Below, piece after piece: positions 18,534-30,445 of a stretch of DNA of 64,000 bases. The translations under genes and the position numbers were made by a program. The stretch comes from Cunninghamia lanceolata (lineage: Eukaryota; Streptophyta; Pinopsida; Cupressales; Cupressaceae): assembly GCA_027924645.1 (NCBI GenBank), contig BSBN01000763.1, positions 1,984,001 to 2,048,000 on the forward strand. Direction: 5' to 3'. Position 1 is the stretch's first letter. Each line of letters starts with the position of its first letter. The notes under the pieces were generated by a model, which made no database searches, was not told where the DNA came from, and saw nothing but the letters and a program-made list of their open reading frames with translations.

Positions 18534-21526
18534 TGTTGCAAATATGTGCCTAATCAGTGTTGTCATTGATGTCAACATATTCTTGTTGTCATTGGTGTCA
18601 AATGTATCCTATTCCTTTACTTGTTTAGAAGACTTGTATGTTGAGGATATTGAGAAAATTAGTTTCTCTAGAAGAAACAAGTAAGCCACAGAGAAGTGCT
18701 TTACAGACAGTGAGTTGTATGCTGAAGAACAGTCTGGTAAACTGTTCTACATTTGTCTGTGCTTGAAGATTGTGGTCTGCGGATTGGAAGTAAGTTAGAG
18801 GTATGTCTGAGGATGCTGTATTTCGGGTCTGAGCTATCCGCATGAAGATCTGAGTGAGTTGTGTTCACCAGAGTGAAGCCTACTTTTTTTGTAAGTTCAG
18901 TTAAGAGATGAAGACAGTATTTGGCTCTGCATTTTTCCACAAGAAAGTATTTTGCTATGTAGTTCTAGAGGGAAGTTTGGGATGATGATAAGTGCCTGCA
19001 GTTGCAATGGTTTGTGGTTTAGTGGTCCGTAAGCTATCTTTCTTTTATGACAGTTGAAGACAATACAGTTTATGTACTCTGGTGAGAAGATTCCTATGAA
19101 TAAAGTGGTTAAGGTTCGTGTGGTTGCTCCTGATGATTATAGCATGCTTGTGGATGTCTCCTAATCATGTTTCTATCTGGACTTTGGTCTGCGTTAAGAA
19201 ATTGAGATGGTGTGTGAAGATTGTTCCTAGATAACATAGCGTGTAACCAGTCTTAGCCAACCTGGTTGATCCCAGTGATTGCGGAGATCTCTAGAAGATT
19301 GTGGAAGCATGTTGTGGTGTGGAAGATCATGTTTGAGTCCCAGCTAAGGCATGACATAATCCACATTTCATTCCCTTTGCATGATGTTGCAATAGGTTGG
19401 GACCTATTTTGTAAATGTTTGTAATACTGACCTTGGAGATTGTTCCAATGGTTGATGCCAACCTTGATGATCATTCCAAGGTTGATGTAGTGTATAAATA
19501 CTTGTAGCTGAATCATGGAAAAGTTGTCCTTGAGTGAAAATGTGAATATATTAAGAAAGGTCCAAAGGCAGAGCAGAGAAGAGGCAGAGGAAAGAAGAGA
19601 AAGAGCAGAGCAAAGGAAGAACATGGCAGAGGAAGAGCAGAGCTGAGGAATTGTTTATTCACAATAAAGAAAGGTGTTTGATCATGACAGTGAATCTGAC
19701 AGTAAGCCACCAGTAGGGTTTGACATCCCTCAGGGTTTAACAACCTTTATTGTAATTTTGCTAGGTTTAGGGTTGAGGCAGTGAGCCTGCTAGACCTAGT
19801 TTGATGCAAAGTGGCACAAGGGAAGCCTCTAGTTTTTACTCTTCTCTACCCACTCACCCACTTCATTACTTCATCCTACCAAAGTCACATCGAAGGGCAT
19901 ATGAAGGATTTGTCAACCAGGCTATTGTTCAATCCTCAAGACTCCTTCCACACCTTAAGATAGGTCTACAAACACCTTCCCTACAGTTGGTTTGATCCCC
20001 AACTTCTCACAACTCTCCAACCCTTACTTGGCCTAGTGATGTTACTAGCCCTCCTAATCCGGTTTTCACTACACAACTTTCAAAAACCCTTAAGGTTCAG
20101 GAAAACAAATGGTGGATTCAAATACCCTTTAGGGAACTCTAACAAACCTCCAAGTCTCCAATTCCAACTCTACTCCTGCAATTCAACACACCCACTAGGT
20201 CTCTAGGCCTAATTAATCAGTTTAGGTCTAGGTTACAAAGCAAGTGGTCTAAATTGGGATCATAAAACTGGGACAGGAACTTGGATTACTTACACAATAC
20301 CCAAACATCTCAAAACCACCATCCATTCACTCACCCTATCAGAATTTTGTCATTTACATCACCAAATTGCATAATTTTGGTCAAATACATAGGGATATTT
20401 GACCTAGGGCATCACTCCAAAGGTCGAAGACTATCTTCCCCAACAAAATGCTTTTGGAATCATGTAATATACATCCCTAGCCTGTATTTCACTAAGTGGC
20501 ATGAAGTTTCATCAGTTGGAATGCATTCTAGGGCTAGATTTATATGACAAACCCTAGAAATGAGGGTTTTAGACTAGTCTGAATACAAAATGCAATATCT
20601 TCCTACTGAAATCACTTCAAGACCTCAAACTTGATGCATTGGAATCTAGACTCAAACTAGTTTTAGAAAAACCACATCAATCCACTTTGCCAATCCGTAC
20701 AGGCCGTACACTAACATAAATTCTTGGAAAAATAGTCAGTTTTCTTGATTTTTGTGCCCAAATCTCCGTACAGAATCTCCTCTGCCGTACTGGAGTAAGA
20801 TGACAACATTATCAACTGATCCAAATTGATAGGCAACTCCCAAAAATAGTTTCAATTGTCAAAATGAGTTGCAAGTGTCATGACACCTTAACAACATTGG
20901 ACAACTATGGCATTTTACACTAACACAAGGATCTCGATTGGTTTAGCTTGTCCAATGGAATCCAAACAACTACCATGCTCTCTAAAACATGCCAAAACAC
21001 TAAAACTATCAAATAGACTCAAAAAATCATCATTAGACCTACTAGGCCTAAGTGACACAACTAGGGTCCAAATGGACTAAGAATGGATTGAGGTTTATAT
21101 GGTTACCCCAAACCTTTTGACCATACAAAATGGACCTTACAACCATGGCTAGAAAGCCTTATTACAAAACACACTGAACAAAAACCTCAATTTATCAAAA
21201 TGCTCTTAGGTGCCCTGCACCATAGTTGTTCTTCATGGCAGTAAGCGAGTATGTTTAGGCCCATGGGGTGACCAAGCCTGAACATCACTATTTCAAGTTT
21301 GCAATATATATTGAGAGTTAATCCTCTCCATGGTTTTTCCCACCTTGGGGTTTTCCATGTAAATCTGGTGTCTCTTGTGTTTGATGTTGTTAAGTTTCTG
21401 ATTTCATGCACTCATAGTTAAATCATAATAATTGTGGATAAGTGATGAATGTTTAATTGCAGAAAGTGTTTAAGCTTTTGTGACAATTGATTCACCCCCC
21501 TCTTAGTTGTTTGGCACATATCAACA
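18534..21526 (+). repeat. Element D 3' LTR, interrupted by a solo LTR
   Basis: Starts TGTTGCAAATATG and ends CATATCAACA. Taking out 19802-21222 and one copy of its TAGTT duplication leaves 1567 bp, which matches the 1551-bp 5' LTR. The two LTRs differ mostly by transitions. The TATA box is at 19493-19500. Confidence 0.92.
19802..21222 (-). mobile_element. Solo LTR (1421 bp) nested in D 3' LTR
   Basis: Begins TGATGCAAAGTGGCAC, ends GGTGCCCTGCACCA, and is flanked by perfect TAGTT duplications (19797-19801 and 21223-21227). It contains no coding motif. The termini match those of the element E LTR (TGATGCAGAGT start, GCACCA end) in the same orientation, so it probably belongs to a related chromovirus family on the minus strand. 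The end forms a small hairpin GGTGC-CCT-GCACC. Confidence 0.82.
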
Positions 21527-21531
21527 ATAGA
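21527..21531 (+). repeat. Target site duplication of D, right (ATAGA)
   Basis: Exact copy of 12479-12483 directly after D's terminal CAACA. Confidence 0.93.
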
Positions 21532-22070
21532 AACTACAAAACACAATTATTACATCGAGTGGCTGGTCCTTCTATTCAAGAAATAATAAGAGATAAACAA
21601 CCCGCATTTGAAGAGCATCCTAGACCAAAAGGAAAATGACCCTATGTTGAGGTTCCTCCCCCGCCATCCTTACAAGGATCAGGAGGTAGTCATCGAGAGA
21701 AAAACATTCCACCAAGACAAATGAGATTTGATCATGGTGCTTCCTCCTCTAAAACATAAAAACCTATGGAAGAACAAGACACTATTTTAAAAGAGATAAA
21801 CATTAAGACAAGAAGGAATAGACAAGCAAGAGAAAGGAGGAAGAGAAGACAAGCATTTGCCCAATGAAACACATCTCAACAAGAAAACATCTCACCAAAC
21901 ATTGAATCAAACCAAGAAGACCTTAAGAATGGACAACTTGAAGACAAGAATAAAAGTTGGGCTATGGTACCTTATGTCCCACTTTCATCTAACATTCAGG
22001 AGTGGGAAGAAGATGATTTGCATGATGACAACCATTAGTTTGATTGTCCTTATAGGTAAGTATTTCTAAC
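21532..22070 (+). pseudogene. Element A protease-like ORF, 3' part
   Basis: Continues the reading frame that D interrupted at 12483: HRVAGPSIQEIIRDKQPAF, then YVEVPPPPSLQGSGGSH, and a very basic segment (IKTRRNRQARERRKRRQAF). Four or more in-frame stops occur. The YVEVPPPPSLQGSGG block recurs in element B near 45515-45560 as AEVPPLLSLQGSGD, tying the two elements together. No catalytic motif is visible in this part. Confidence 0.55.
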
Positions 22071-23751
22071 CCTAGTGGTCACCTATGTCGTAGCATAATC
22101 GGCTTGTTTATGTGACCTGCCCTCTCATGTTGTGCTTCCCCCGTGATGTGTTATGTGTTGTTTACGCCTCCTGGGATGACCCTTGATTCTCTCGTAAGGT
22201 CAAGGAAACTAGGAGACTGCCTCTATTGTGACCTTCTTCTATTTGTATCATCATTCTTCTATATTACCTCTACTTTATTTTCATTGTTGTGTATTGTGTC
22301 TTAAGGACATAATATTGCAGTTGGTGACTTGGGGGTACCCTCCTACATGATTGTCCCTAAGGCACTTGTTTCTCCTCTCTCAATTTATTGTTTACCTTCC
22401 TCTAGTGGCTCTATCTAGCGGACGGATGATGAAAAACTTATTATACTGATATGAACCTAGTGTCCTTTCAGTGAGAAATAAAAAAATGGACCTAGTCCAT
22501 AAATGACGATGGGGTTGTTATATATTATCCGATGCTTGGCTAGTAGAATCACTCTATGTGATCTTGATGTTGCCTTATCGTACTTACAAAACATAACAAT
22601 ACTACTACTCCGTACACTTTGATTATCTTAGATCTTGCTTTCCTCGGCTCTTTATGTGAATGATTACATGCATTATTGTTTATCATGATTATATCGATGC
22701 TAACACCTTTTCTTGCAAAAAATTATGTGTTTGTGGGAACATTTGGCGATCATAAAGTATATGTCACCTCCAGGGGGCATGGGCTTTGTGAGAGCTCATG
22801 TTGCCTTGTGTGTTTTGTCTCTACCTTAACGTGCTTGATATTGGTACATGATATCAACCATCTTAAGGTGGGGGCATATATAAGGTAAGCTATCTGATTT
22901 AGATGCTAGCAAACCATGTTTGTAAATCTTGATATCTACTACAATCACTTAAGCCCTTTGTAGAGGTGGGATATCATGCATATCCTTTTTATTTTAAGCC
23001 CTCCATGTGAGGTAGGGATGGTGTATTTCTCAAAGAGATTGCACAATCCTGTCATTTTCTAATTGTCCTCTGAGCAGGTGGGGAGCGGATCTGAGACTAT
23101 CCTAACCCTTAAGTGTGTCTTCAACAATTATTGTGGTGAAGTGCAATCATTGGTGTGTGCCTGTAATGTGCCTGAGATGGCTGCGAACCTAGCAATAGGT
23201 TTCTTCCATCACTTGTTTGCCATGTTTTCTCTATCTTCCATGTGTGTGTGTATGGCGTGTTTGTTCCCAAGCATAGTCTAAAGACTGGTGGCGATGAGTC
23301 CCTCCTATGCTTTGGGATTTGTATGGTGTGTTTGTTCTCAAGTGTAGTCTAAAGACTGGTGGCAATGAGTCCTTCCTGCACTTTGAGATTTATTTTGTGT
23401 GTCTGTTGCCCCATATGCAGTCTAAAGAGTGGCAGTGATGAGTCCCTCCTCCATTTTGGGTTGTGTGTTTACTTTCCTTGAACATGCATTTGCATTCATA
23501 TATATGAGAAAAAGAAAAAAAGAAATAATCATTGCATTCACTGTATTCATTGTGTTTTGCGTGTCTTCAATGCTATCTTCTCCTTGTTTTATGTGACTGT
23601 AATTGTCTTCTCTATGTTTTGCGTGCCTATTACTATCTTCATTATGATTGGCATGTCTTCTCTCTGCTTGGCGTGTTTACTGTGCTTGTTGAACATACTT
23701 TAATGCATGTATTGGTATTGCATTTATACATACATTAAAGTGGGGGCTAAA
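22071..23751 (+). other. Element A 3' noncoding region and polypurine tract
   Basis: No supported gene; the small ORFs here are probably chance. It is collinear with 45930-47723 of element B (shared GGATGACCCTTGAT and TAGTAGAATCACTCT). Three tandem repeats of about 70 bp occur at 23250-23465 (each with AGTCTAAAGA and GATGAGTCC). The polypurine tract AAAGTGGGGG is at 23737-23746, before the LTR. Confidence 0.65.
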
Positions 23752-24981
23752 TGTTACGTCGAAAAATGTCCCCTTGGGGGCTTTTCCCTCTTAAAGTTTA
23801 GCTCCCAGGTCCTTTATAATGCATTTAGGTCATCTTGCATGTTAATGGTGGCTCTTGATGGGAAAACCCTGAAGTTTCATGGCAAATGGGACTTAGGGGG
23901 TGTGATTAGCATGAAACCTGCCTAAAATAGGGGGAGGACTTGGGTACCCATGCCTTAGACCTGCCCTATTTTAGGTCAAGACCTATTTTTGGGTGTTGGT
24001 TTTATGACCATTATTAGGTCCTATGCTGACATCTCAAGTTTGAATTACAAAATTCTTAGTGGGAATGTTTGTAGTTGTATATATAAGCATGATTAGTGAT
24101 TCATTTGTAAACTAGATGGACATTGTGAACTTGTGGTTTTATGTGAAAGTGATTCAAGGCATTCATTGTGTTGCAAAGAAGTATTTTGTGTTGTTATTGT
24201 GTTTGTGACTGTAGATTTGACTCCATCTCCTCATGGCATGAAGAGAATCTTCCTTCCATGAGATCTACACTACAAGGTGATATCAATTGTGTTTTCTATC
24301 ATTTATCATTTGGATTTTGCCTCTATCTTGTAGGGATATGCACTCTTAATCTGACAACAGTGTTCAAAAGACTTGAATGTCTCTTTGGGGATTGACCAAG
24401 GCAAACCTCTAAACACCACAACCCCAACCCATTTTATGTGATGTAGGTTACAGGTTTTGGAAGCGAAAGAAGTGGAGTTGTAGGAGACCTGTACAAACTA
24501 TCTGAATTGCAAATCTAAGAAGAAAACTAGGGCTTGGACTTGGGCACCAACTCATTAGTCCTTTGGATTCTAAAGTGGTGAAATCTCTGTGACAACAGGA
24601 ACAGGTTGCAGACATTCTTTAGAGATCTTGACAAAAGTAGGTACACTGGACTAGGGTACTCGCTCATTAGTCCCCAACGTTTCCACATGCCAAACTTTGA
24701 AATCTGGTATGTATTTGGTTGTCATTTGATATCTCTATGTGCAATCATTTGCTATAATTTGTCTGTTTGTTTACGATTTCATGAAATTAGGGTTTTGAGC
24801 ATAATTAGACTTAATTGAACAACAAATTCACACAATTCCAATCTTCCCCTATGTTCCAAGTGATAGGAGATCTATAGTAGAGTTCTCTACTTAGTTGAAT
24901 GTCCTTGAATGTTTAGTGGTGAAAGGAGGATCATGACAAACCCTTAAAATCATCAACCTCATCATCCCTCTTTTTCTATTA

Positions 24982-24985
<4 letters not shown>
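23752..24985 (+). repeat. Element A 3' LTR (1234 bp)
   Basis: Starts TGTTACGTCG and ends TATTAAACA. The TATA-like box TATATATAAG is at 24078-24087. The 26-nt palindromic motif occurs at 23936-23961 (upstream of the TATA box), 24536-24561 and 24648-24673 (downstream). Its right neighbour is an (AT)n tract. Confidence 0.88.

Positions 24986-25021
<36 letters not shown>
24986..25021. repeat. (AT)n microsatellite
   Basis: About 18 AT units directly after the end of A's 3' LTR. Confidence 0.95.
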
Positions 25022-25023
<2 letters not shown>

Positions 25024-26692
25024 AGTGGATTTTAACATTTCTAAAAAGTACTTCATTAAATATAACACATAAGCAAACCCTTTATGCATATGAAGAAATC
25101 AATTAAAGTATTCAAAACACATGTACTTTACTAGTTTCATTATAGAAGGGTCCCAAATTACACACGATTAGGATATATGGATTTCACATGAATATCACGT
25201 CACGTCTCATTATCCCTTCATTGAGTTAGATGGATACACTCAGATAAATCCATGTTATCTCTCCCTTATCGAACACTATTGGTCTTCACCTATAATATTG
25301 TACACTCAAGAATAGGTCAAACTTATCTAGCATAGATAGGTGAGGCATAATATAAAGCCATCAAGAACACACAACCTGCATAAGACACATATACCTCATG
25401 GAATCTTATAACATAAGAACTTACATTGTAATACTGATTCTTTACTCAAATGCATAATCGAATGATACATAAGCTACATGATAAATTAGACATTGTAATT
25501 CCCTAACTTTTACATCAGGACAATAGTAGACAAAAGATGAACCAACAATTATTTTGCATTAAAAAGGTGACACTAACATGCCACACTACACTCCTATGAG
25601 CACAAGGTACCATGACACAAAGCAAAGACACATTTGGCACACACCTTGATGCACCAAGCATGTTGACACAGGCATAAGACTTACATGACACATGAAACAA
25701 AGATACAAATAGGACACGTGCAAAAAAATGATGAAACCATAACTCCCTACCTTTGGACTATGAGACTATGGAAAATAGGGACATAACAACACTAGTTCAT
25801 ACTTTAGGATTAAAGTTGCACAAGCTCATACTAGCAACTTGGCCTTGCAACCTAGAGAACTACAATTTGGGCTTGCAGTTTAGCTTGGCCACTCATCCCT
25901 ACAACTTGACCTAAAAATTGAACCTTTAGGCCGTGATGAACAAATTATAAATACAATAATTTACAGTGATAAATCAAAACCCAAATGGTCTTGTTCTTTA
26001 GAATTCAGATTCTATCAGACATTATGCACTTCTTGCAAAAGATGACTTGCTCATCGAATGCCAAACACCAAACACTAAATGTTGAAGGGACTATAACTTA
26101 GACTTTGGAATCTGATTGACATTCAACATATTGAACCTTAGTGTCTAACATAAAGCTATGACTCTAAACAAATGTGAAGTTGAGTTTGAAACTTGACCAC
26201 AACCAACTCAGCCTTCAGGGGCTAACACAACACATGCATTTTGGACTTTAGAGTTTGAAATGCAATCGAAAAACAAGAAAATTTCAAGCCCAAGCCTAAA
26301 ATTCTATGGGATGATAGTTTAAACTTTAAAGTCTGATTTGCAACATGCATTTTAGACTTCAGGGTTTGAATTACAACTTGCAATTATGTAGAAAAATTAC
26401 AAGGCAGGGACAACAATCACTACTTTTCAAATGATAGGGTATAACTTCCTCATTTTGTGTGTTGTATAAAAATAGTTTGAGCCAAGCACTCAAGCACACC
26501 TGGGTCCCACAGTGGACAAGGGAGAAAACTCCATAACAACTGAACAAGCCCAACCAAGGGGTGCTACCACAATAGTGTGTCCCACTTATGGGACATCCTA
26601 ATTTTGTCTGAAATCACATATATTTTTTTAAAATTAATGATTTAATCCTTGAGGGGTTCCATCTAAAGGGGTTTAATTGAATATGGTTAGAT
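25022..26692. other. Intergenic repeat-like DNA, no gene
   Basis: No convincing coding sequence on either strand. From about 26080 to 26400 a theme of GACTTTAGAGTTTGAA and GACTTCAGGGTTTGAA recurs several times, a degenerate short repeat of unknown origin. Confidence 0.5.
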
Positions 26693-26697
26693 AAAAC
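26693..26697. repeat. Target site duplication of E, left (AAAAC)
   Basis: AAAAC directly before TGATGCAGAG; the identical pentamer follows E at 35011-35015. Confidence 0.92.
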
Positions 26698-28473
26698 TGA
26701 TGCAGAGTCACATGGCAGAAGCTTGCAGACAGGATGAAAAACCATTAAACCCACCAAATATCTAATACTACTTCCTATCGGCAAGGTCATCATAGTCACC
26801 TACCAGCAGCATCATCATATTCAGCGAACACAAATATCCTCATGATGATCACTATTCACCTTACCGCCAAACTCTATTGGCAGCATCATGATGTTCGGCA
26901 TGATCTGTACCTTTTATCAACATGATATAAAATACTAGGTTCATCAGCAAGATATAAAATATCGGGTTCCTCCCAGATATCCTGATGACGACAACCTCAT
27001 GCACCTCTCTTCGGATGCTTACATCACCCTGATATTCGACCCACTTACACAACCAGCATCAGGATGTAACTTATTGGGTCATATTGACACATCCTGATTA
27101 CAATACTTAACTTTATGCACTCGACGAATATTCCACCGAATATTCCTCCCATCGGCGAACACTTCACACCGATCACCCCTATCTTGCGTCTATGCCAAAC
27201 ACTTATCATCGGCAGGATAAACCTTTCATCAGGTGATATTTGGAATATCCTGACGATGATGACGTCACATGCACTGTTACTACCTCTGACATTGACGTCA
27301 CCTGGATATAAGACTCATTTACATACTTCGCAGCATGATATGAATTGTCAGGTTATACTATAATATCCTGCTGATGATCCTGAAGATCTATATGATCTCA
27401 GCTACCCGATATTCAAACAAAAGATGATCCTCCTCCTTTCTTTGCCAAATGTGACTTTGACTCGCCTTTGACCCATTTGATTGTACCTTCGCCTGTGTGC
27501 ATGCTCCAGCATACAACAGCGATATGCGGATGATGGATACACATGAAATGATGATCCTAACAATGATATACATAGGAAATATATGTCTAACCTATATCAT
27601 CCTGATGCCTTCAAAACATGCATTTTCCCTAAGTTTCAAAACCTGATCTGGATAGCGATAAGCACATGGATGCGAATGCGATATACACAGTCTGTAATGT
27701 CGCATGCAGATGCTATATATCTGTCAAGTGCATATTTTGACAAAACTCGCAGAACTTCATAATTTCATATAGAAAGCATGATGATCGGGCCGGATCATCA
27801 CTTGAGCAATTCAAACTTAGAATTTATCCTCCTAAACCCTAGCACATGAGGATGCTAGGATAACTCACAGCATGCTACAAATTGATCCCACCAACATGAA
27901 ATGCATAAACAGAAAAACAAAAATGCAAACTAAACTAATGTACACGTCCATTCCACCGATTCAGAGAATCAACCGGTGGAAGGATTGAATGAATCCATTC
28001 ACCTGTAACCAAAAGGATCAATATACAGAAAGCTTGTAAACCAGACAAATGAAACCAAATGGGATCTCTTACTTTCAGATTAGAATTGCATGTAGATCTC
28101 ATAGTCCCACTGTGTTACAGTACTCTATTCAATCTCAAAAACACAATACCTCAATGAACTATCAACTGTACCTACTCTCTAGTCTACTCTATCTAAAACC
28201 AACTGATCTAGGACATAAATAGCAATCCTTCGCGAGTACTACCAACTCAATTCCAAGCAATTGGGAGACTTCCAAGAGGCTGGGAGGAGACAGCTAAGGC
28301 AGCTGGCATAACAACTTCTAACTAACTAACTAACCTGCACATCCTCCTAGATAGCACGTCCTCCTAGATGGATCTAACACATAAGAATTGGTCCAATGGA
28401 CCTTATTACATCAAGAAGTCAAACATACTATAAATAGACCTATGTTCTATTTTGTAGGGGTGCTCCTGCACCA
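26698..28473 (-). repeat. Element E 3' LTR (1776 bp)
   Basis: On the plus strand it runs TGATGCAGAGTCAC to CCTGCACCA. It is collinear with 33203-35010 and shorter by 32 bp, mostly because the other copy has a 28-bp tandem duplication. The end of the chromodomain frame lies inside this LTR. Confidence 0.93.
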
Positions 28474-28700
28474 TACTCCCCAGAAGAAGAAATCTCAAGT
28501 CCACTTGAGATGAGAGTATGTCGATCTGCACCATGTTTCTGGATCTGCTCTTCAGTCATCCACACTGCTTCTGAATAAGGTTTTCCCTGCCAAGACACCA
28601 AATACTCCAAATATTCCTTGTTTCTAGTTTTCTTGATCACTCTTGTGTCCAAAACCTTCTACAACTGTGGTGGATCATGTTTTGGAATGTCATCAGTTGC
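28440..28700 (-). pseudogene. Element E chromodomain
   Basis: LDTRVIKKTRNKEYLEYLV followed by SWQGKPYSEAVWMTEEQIQ matches the chromodomain pattern (aromatic-rich strand, then W-x-E helix). Known chromodomains of this kind bind histone marks and steer integration. The frame runs past the LTR border at 28473 and stops at about 28440, so its last residues are encoded by the 3' LTR. A stop separates it from the integrase frame just upstream. Confidence 0.82.
28474..28491 (-). other. Element E polypurine tract
   Basis: On the minus strand, TTCTTCTTCTGGGGAGTA directly precedes the TGGTGCAGG start of the 3' LTR. The purine run GGGGAG is the likely plus-strand primer. It overlaps the chromodomain coding frame. 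Confidence 0.6.
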
Positions 28701-29813
28701 TGTATCCTGTAGGAGTTCCTGTTCTTCATCTGGATTATGCTTGTATGGGGTTAAATCACATACATTGAATACAGGTGATAAACCAAGGTCTAGAGGGAGT
28801 TGTATCTCATAAGCATTCTGTCCATGCTTTCTCAGAATCTGACATGGTCCAATCTTCCTCTGCATGAGTTTAGTATATTTGCCCTTAGGAAGTCTTTCCT
28901 TCTTCAAATGAACCCATACTAAATCTCCAACATCAAACTATACATCCTTCTTCTTTCTATCAGCATATGCTTTATACTTCAAGGTAGTTTGCTGTAGCTG
29001 GGTCTTTACTTGATCATGAACCTCTTTGATAGGTTCTGCAAAAGCTTCTCCCTCTGCACTAACAGGGTCTGCTGTAGGTAGATCTCTCAATTCCAAAATT
29101 CCTCTTGGATGCATACCATACACTATCTGAAAAGGTGATTTCCCTGTACTCCTATTGACAATATCATTATAGGAAAATTTGGCCTGAGATAGGATATTAT
29201 CGCACTTTTCTCCATGCTTTTTTGTCAAACATTTGAGCAAATTCCCTACTAAACGATTAACTACTTCAGTCTATCCATCCGTTTGAGGATGATATGCGGA
29301 TGAAAAAGACAAATTTGTACCTTGTTTCTTCCAAAGGGTTCTCCAGAAATGACCAATAAACTTCACATCCCTATCTGACACTATGCTCAATGGCAATCCA
29401 TGTATTCTGACAATTTCCTTGAAAAACAAATCTGCAATGTATGAAGCATCAACAGTGGTTTTGCATGGTAAGAAATGTGCCATTTTGCTGAATCTGTCCA
29501 CTACAACAAAAACACTGTCAAATCCTTTCCTTGTCCTTGGTAAACCCAAGACAAAATCCATACTTATGCTTTCCCATGGTCTGGAAAGAATGGGTAAAGG
29601 CTGATATAAACCTACATTAGTTGATCTCCCTTTTGCTTTCTGACATATCACACATGTCTCTACAAACTTTCTGACATCTGATTGTAAATTAGGCCAATAA
29701 TAATATCTTCTAACAAGATCAAGAGTCTTATCCAAACCAAAATGACCTACCATAGCTCCACAATGTTTCTCTCTAATGATTTTCAACCTCATAGAACACC
29801 TTAGAATACACAA
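28656..29813 (-). pseudogene. Element E integrase
   Basis: The zinc-binding N-terminus (GHFGLDKTLDLVRRYYYWPN, CVICQKAKG) is followed by the core VVVDRFSKMAHFLPC (Asp), SIVSDRDVKF (Asp) and AYHPQTDG-stop-TEVVNR (Glu just after the stop). NRSTGKSPFQIVYG follows. The GPY/F-type module is RKIGPCQILRKHGQNAYEI, then LSPVFNVCDLTPYK. Stops near 29271, 28938 and 28659 fit CAG or CAA to TAG or TAA changes. The triad is preserved. Confidence 0.9.
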
Positions 29814-29845
29814 CTATCCACTTTTGAACAGCAATCCATCCTAGA

Positions 29846-30445
29846 TCAGAAATTCAGAGAACTCACCTGATATTTATCTCCAAAAGAAGTACATACCTGA
29901 TATATCTCTCCAAAATCTTCATCAGCATCATACATGGTCTTCAATGAATCAATTCCAACAATCTCCAACTGAATCTGGTTGACTGTTAGAGCTCTCCTGC
30001 TCAAGGCATCTGCTACCTTATTCTTGACTCCTTTCTTATGCTTCAATGTGAAAGTAAAAGCTTGTAAGGTTTCTACCCATTTCATGTGTCTGTGGTTTAG
30101 CTTTTCTTGGCTGTTTATGAAACTCAGAGCCTGATTGTCTGTGAATACTATGAATTCTTTTGGCATCAAGTAATGCCTCCATTTCTTGAGTGACTGAACC
30201 AAAACATACATTTCCAAATCATATGATGAATACCTCTTTTTAGCATCATTGAGCTTCTCACTGAAAAATGCAATTGGCCTACCTTCTTGGCTGAGTACTG
30301 CTCCAATGGCCATGTGACTGGCATCACATTCTACCTAAAATTTTTTGTTAAAATATGGAAGTGCAAGTACTGGTTGCTGTGCCACCTTCTTCTTCAATGT
30401 TTCAAAAGAATCATCTACTTCCTTAGTCCAAGCAAATGTGCACTT
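29846..30445 (-). pseudogene. Element E RNase H
   Basis: Same frame as RT after a stop at 30446-30448. Catalytic residues are all visible: VECDASHMAIGAVLSQ (Asp; a stop precedes it), SSYDLEMYVLVQSLKKW (Glu), FIVFTDNQALSF (Asp) and NKVADALSRR (Asp). Unlike element C, the first Asp is kept and there is no second RNase H. The frame ends near 29846 at the only obvious frameshift. Confidence 0.88.

Larger units (their letters stand above)
12484..21526 (+). mobile_element. Element D: Ty1/Copia retrotransposon inserted in A
   Basis: Complete Copia layout: 5' LTR, iMet-type primer-binding site, gag, protease, integrase, RT, RNase H, polypurine tract and 3' LTR, with perfect ATAGA duplications. The coding region has only one clear frameshift (near 16440) but about a dozen nonsense codons. 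The 3' LTR was later enlarged by a solo LTR (19802-21222). D is related to element F: protein motifs, LTR ends and the 3' untranslated region are shared. Confidence 0.93.
10371..24985 (+). mobile_element. Element A: non-autonomous Gypsy-like element, host of D
   Basis: A 5' LTR fragment (10371-10978), a primer-binding-like site, a leader, a protease-like ORF and a 3' LTR (23752-24985). Element D is nested at 12484-21526. Without D the internal part is about 3.7 kb and shows no RT, RNase H or integrase, so A would have depended on another element's enzymes. The LTR, leader and 3' region match element B in order. The first roughly 620 bp of the 5' LTR are missing, so no target duplication can be checked. 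Confidence 0.8.

Noticed and set aside
23532..23925. Cysteine-rich short ORFs before and inside A's 3' LTR
   Set aside because: They arise from TGTGTCTTC-type repeats and cross the LTR border; B has no equivalent frame.
10371..24985. A target site duplication for element A
   Set aside because: The 5' end of A is missing, so no flanking pair can be compared.
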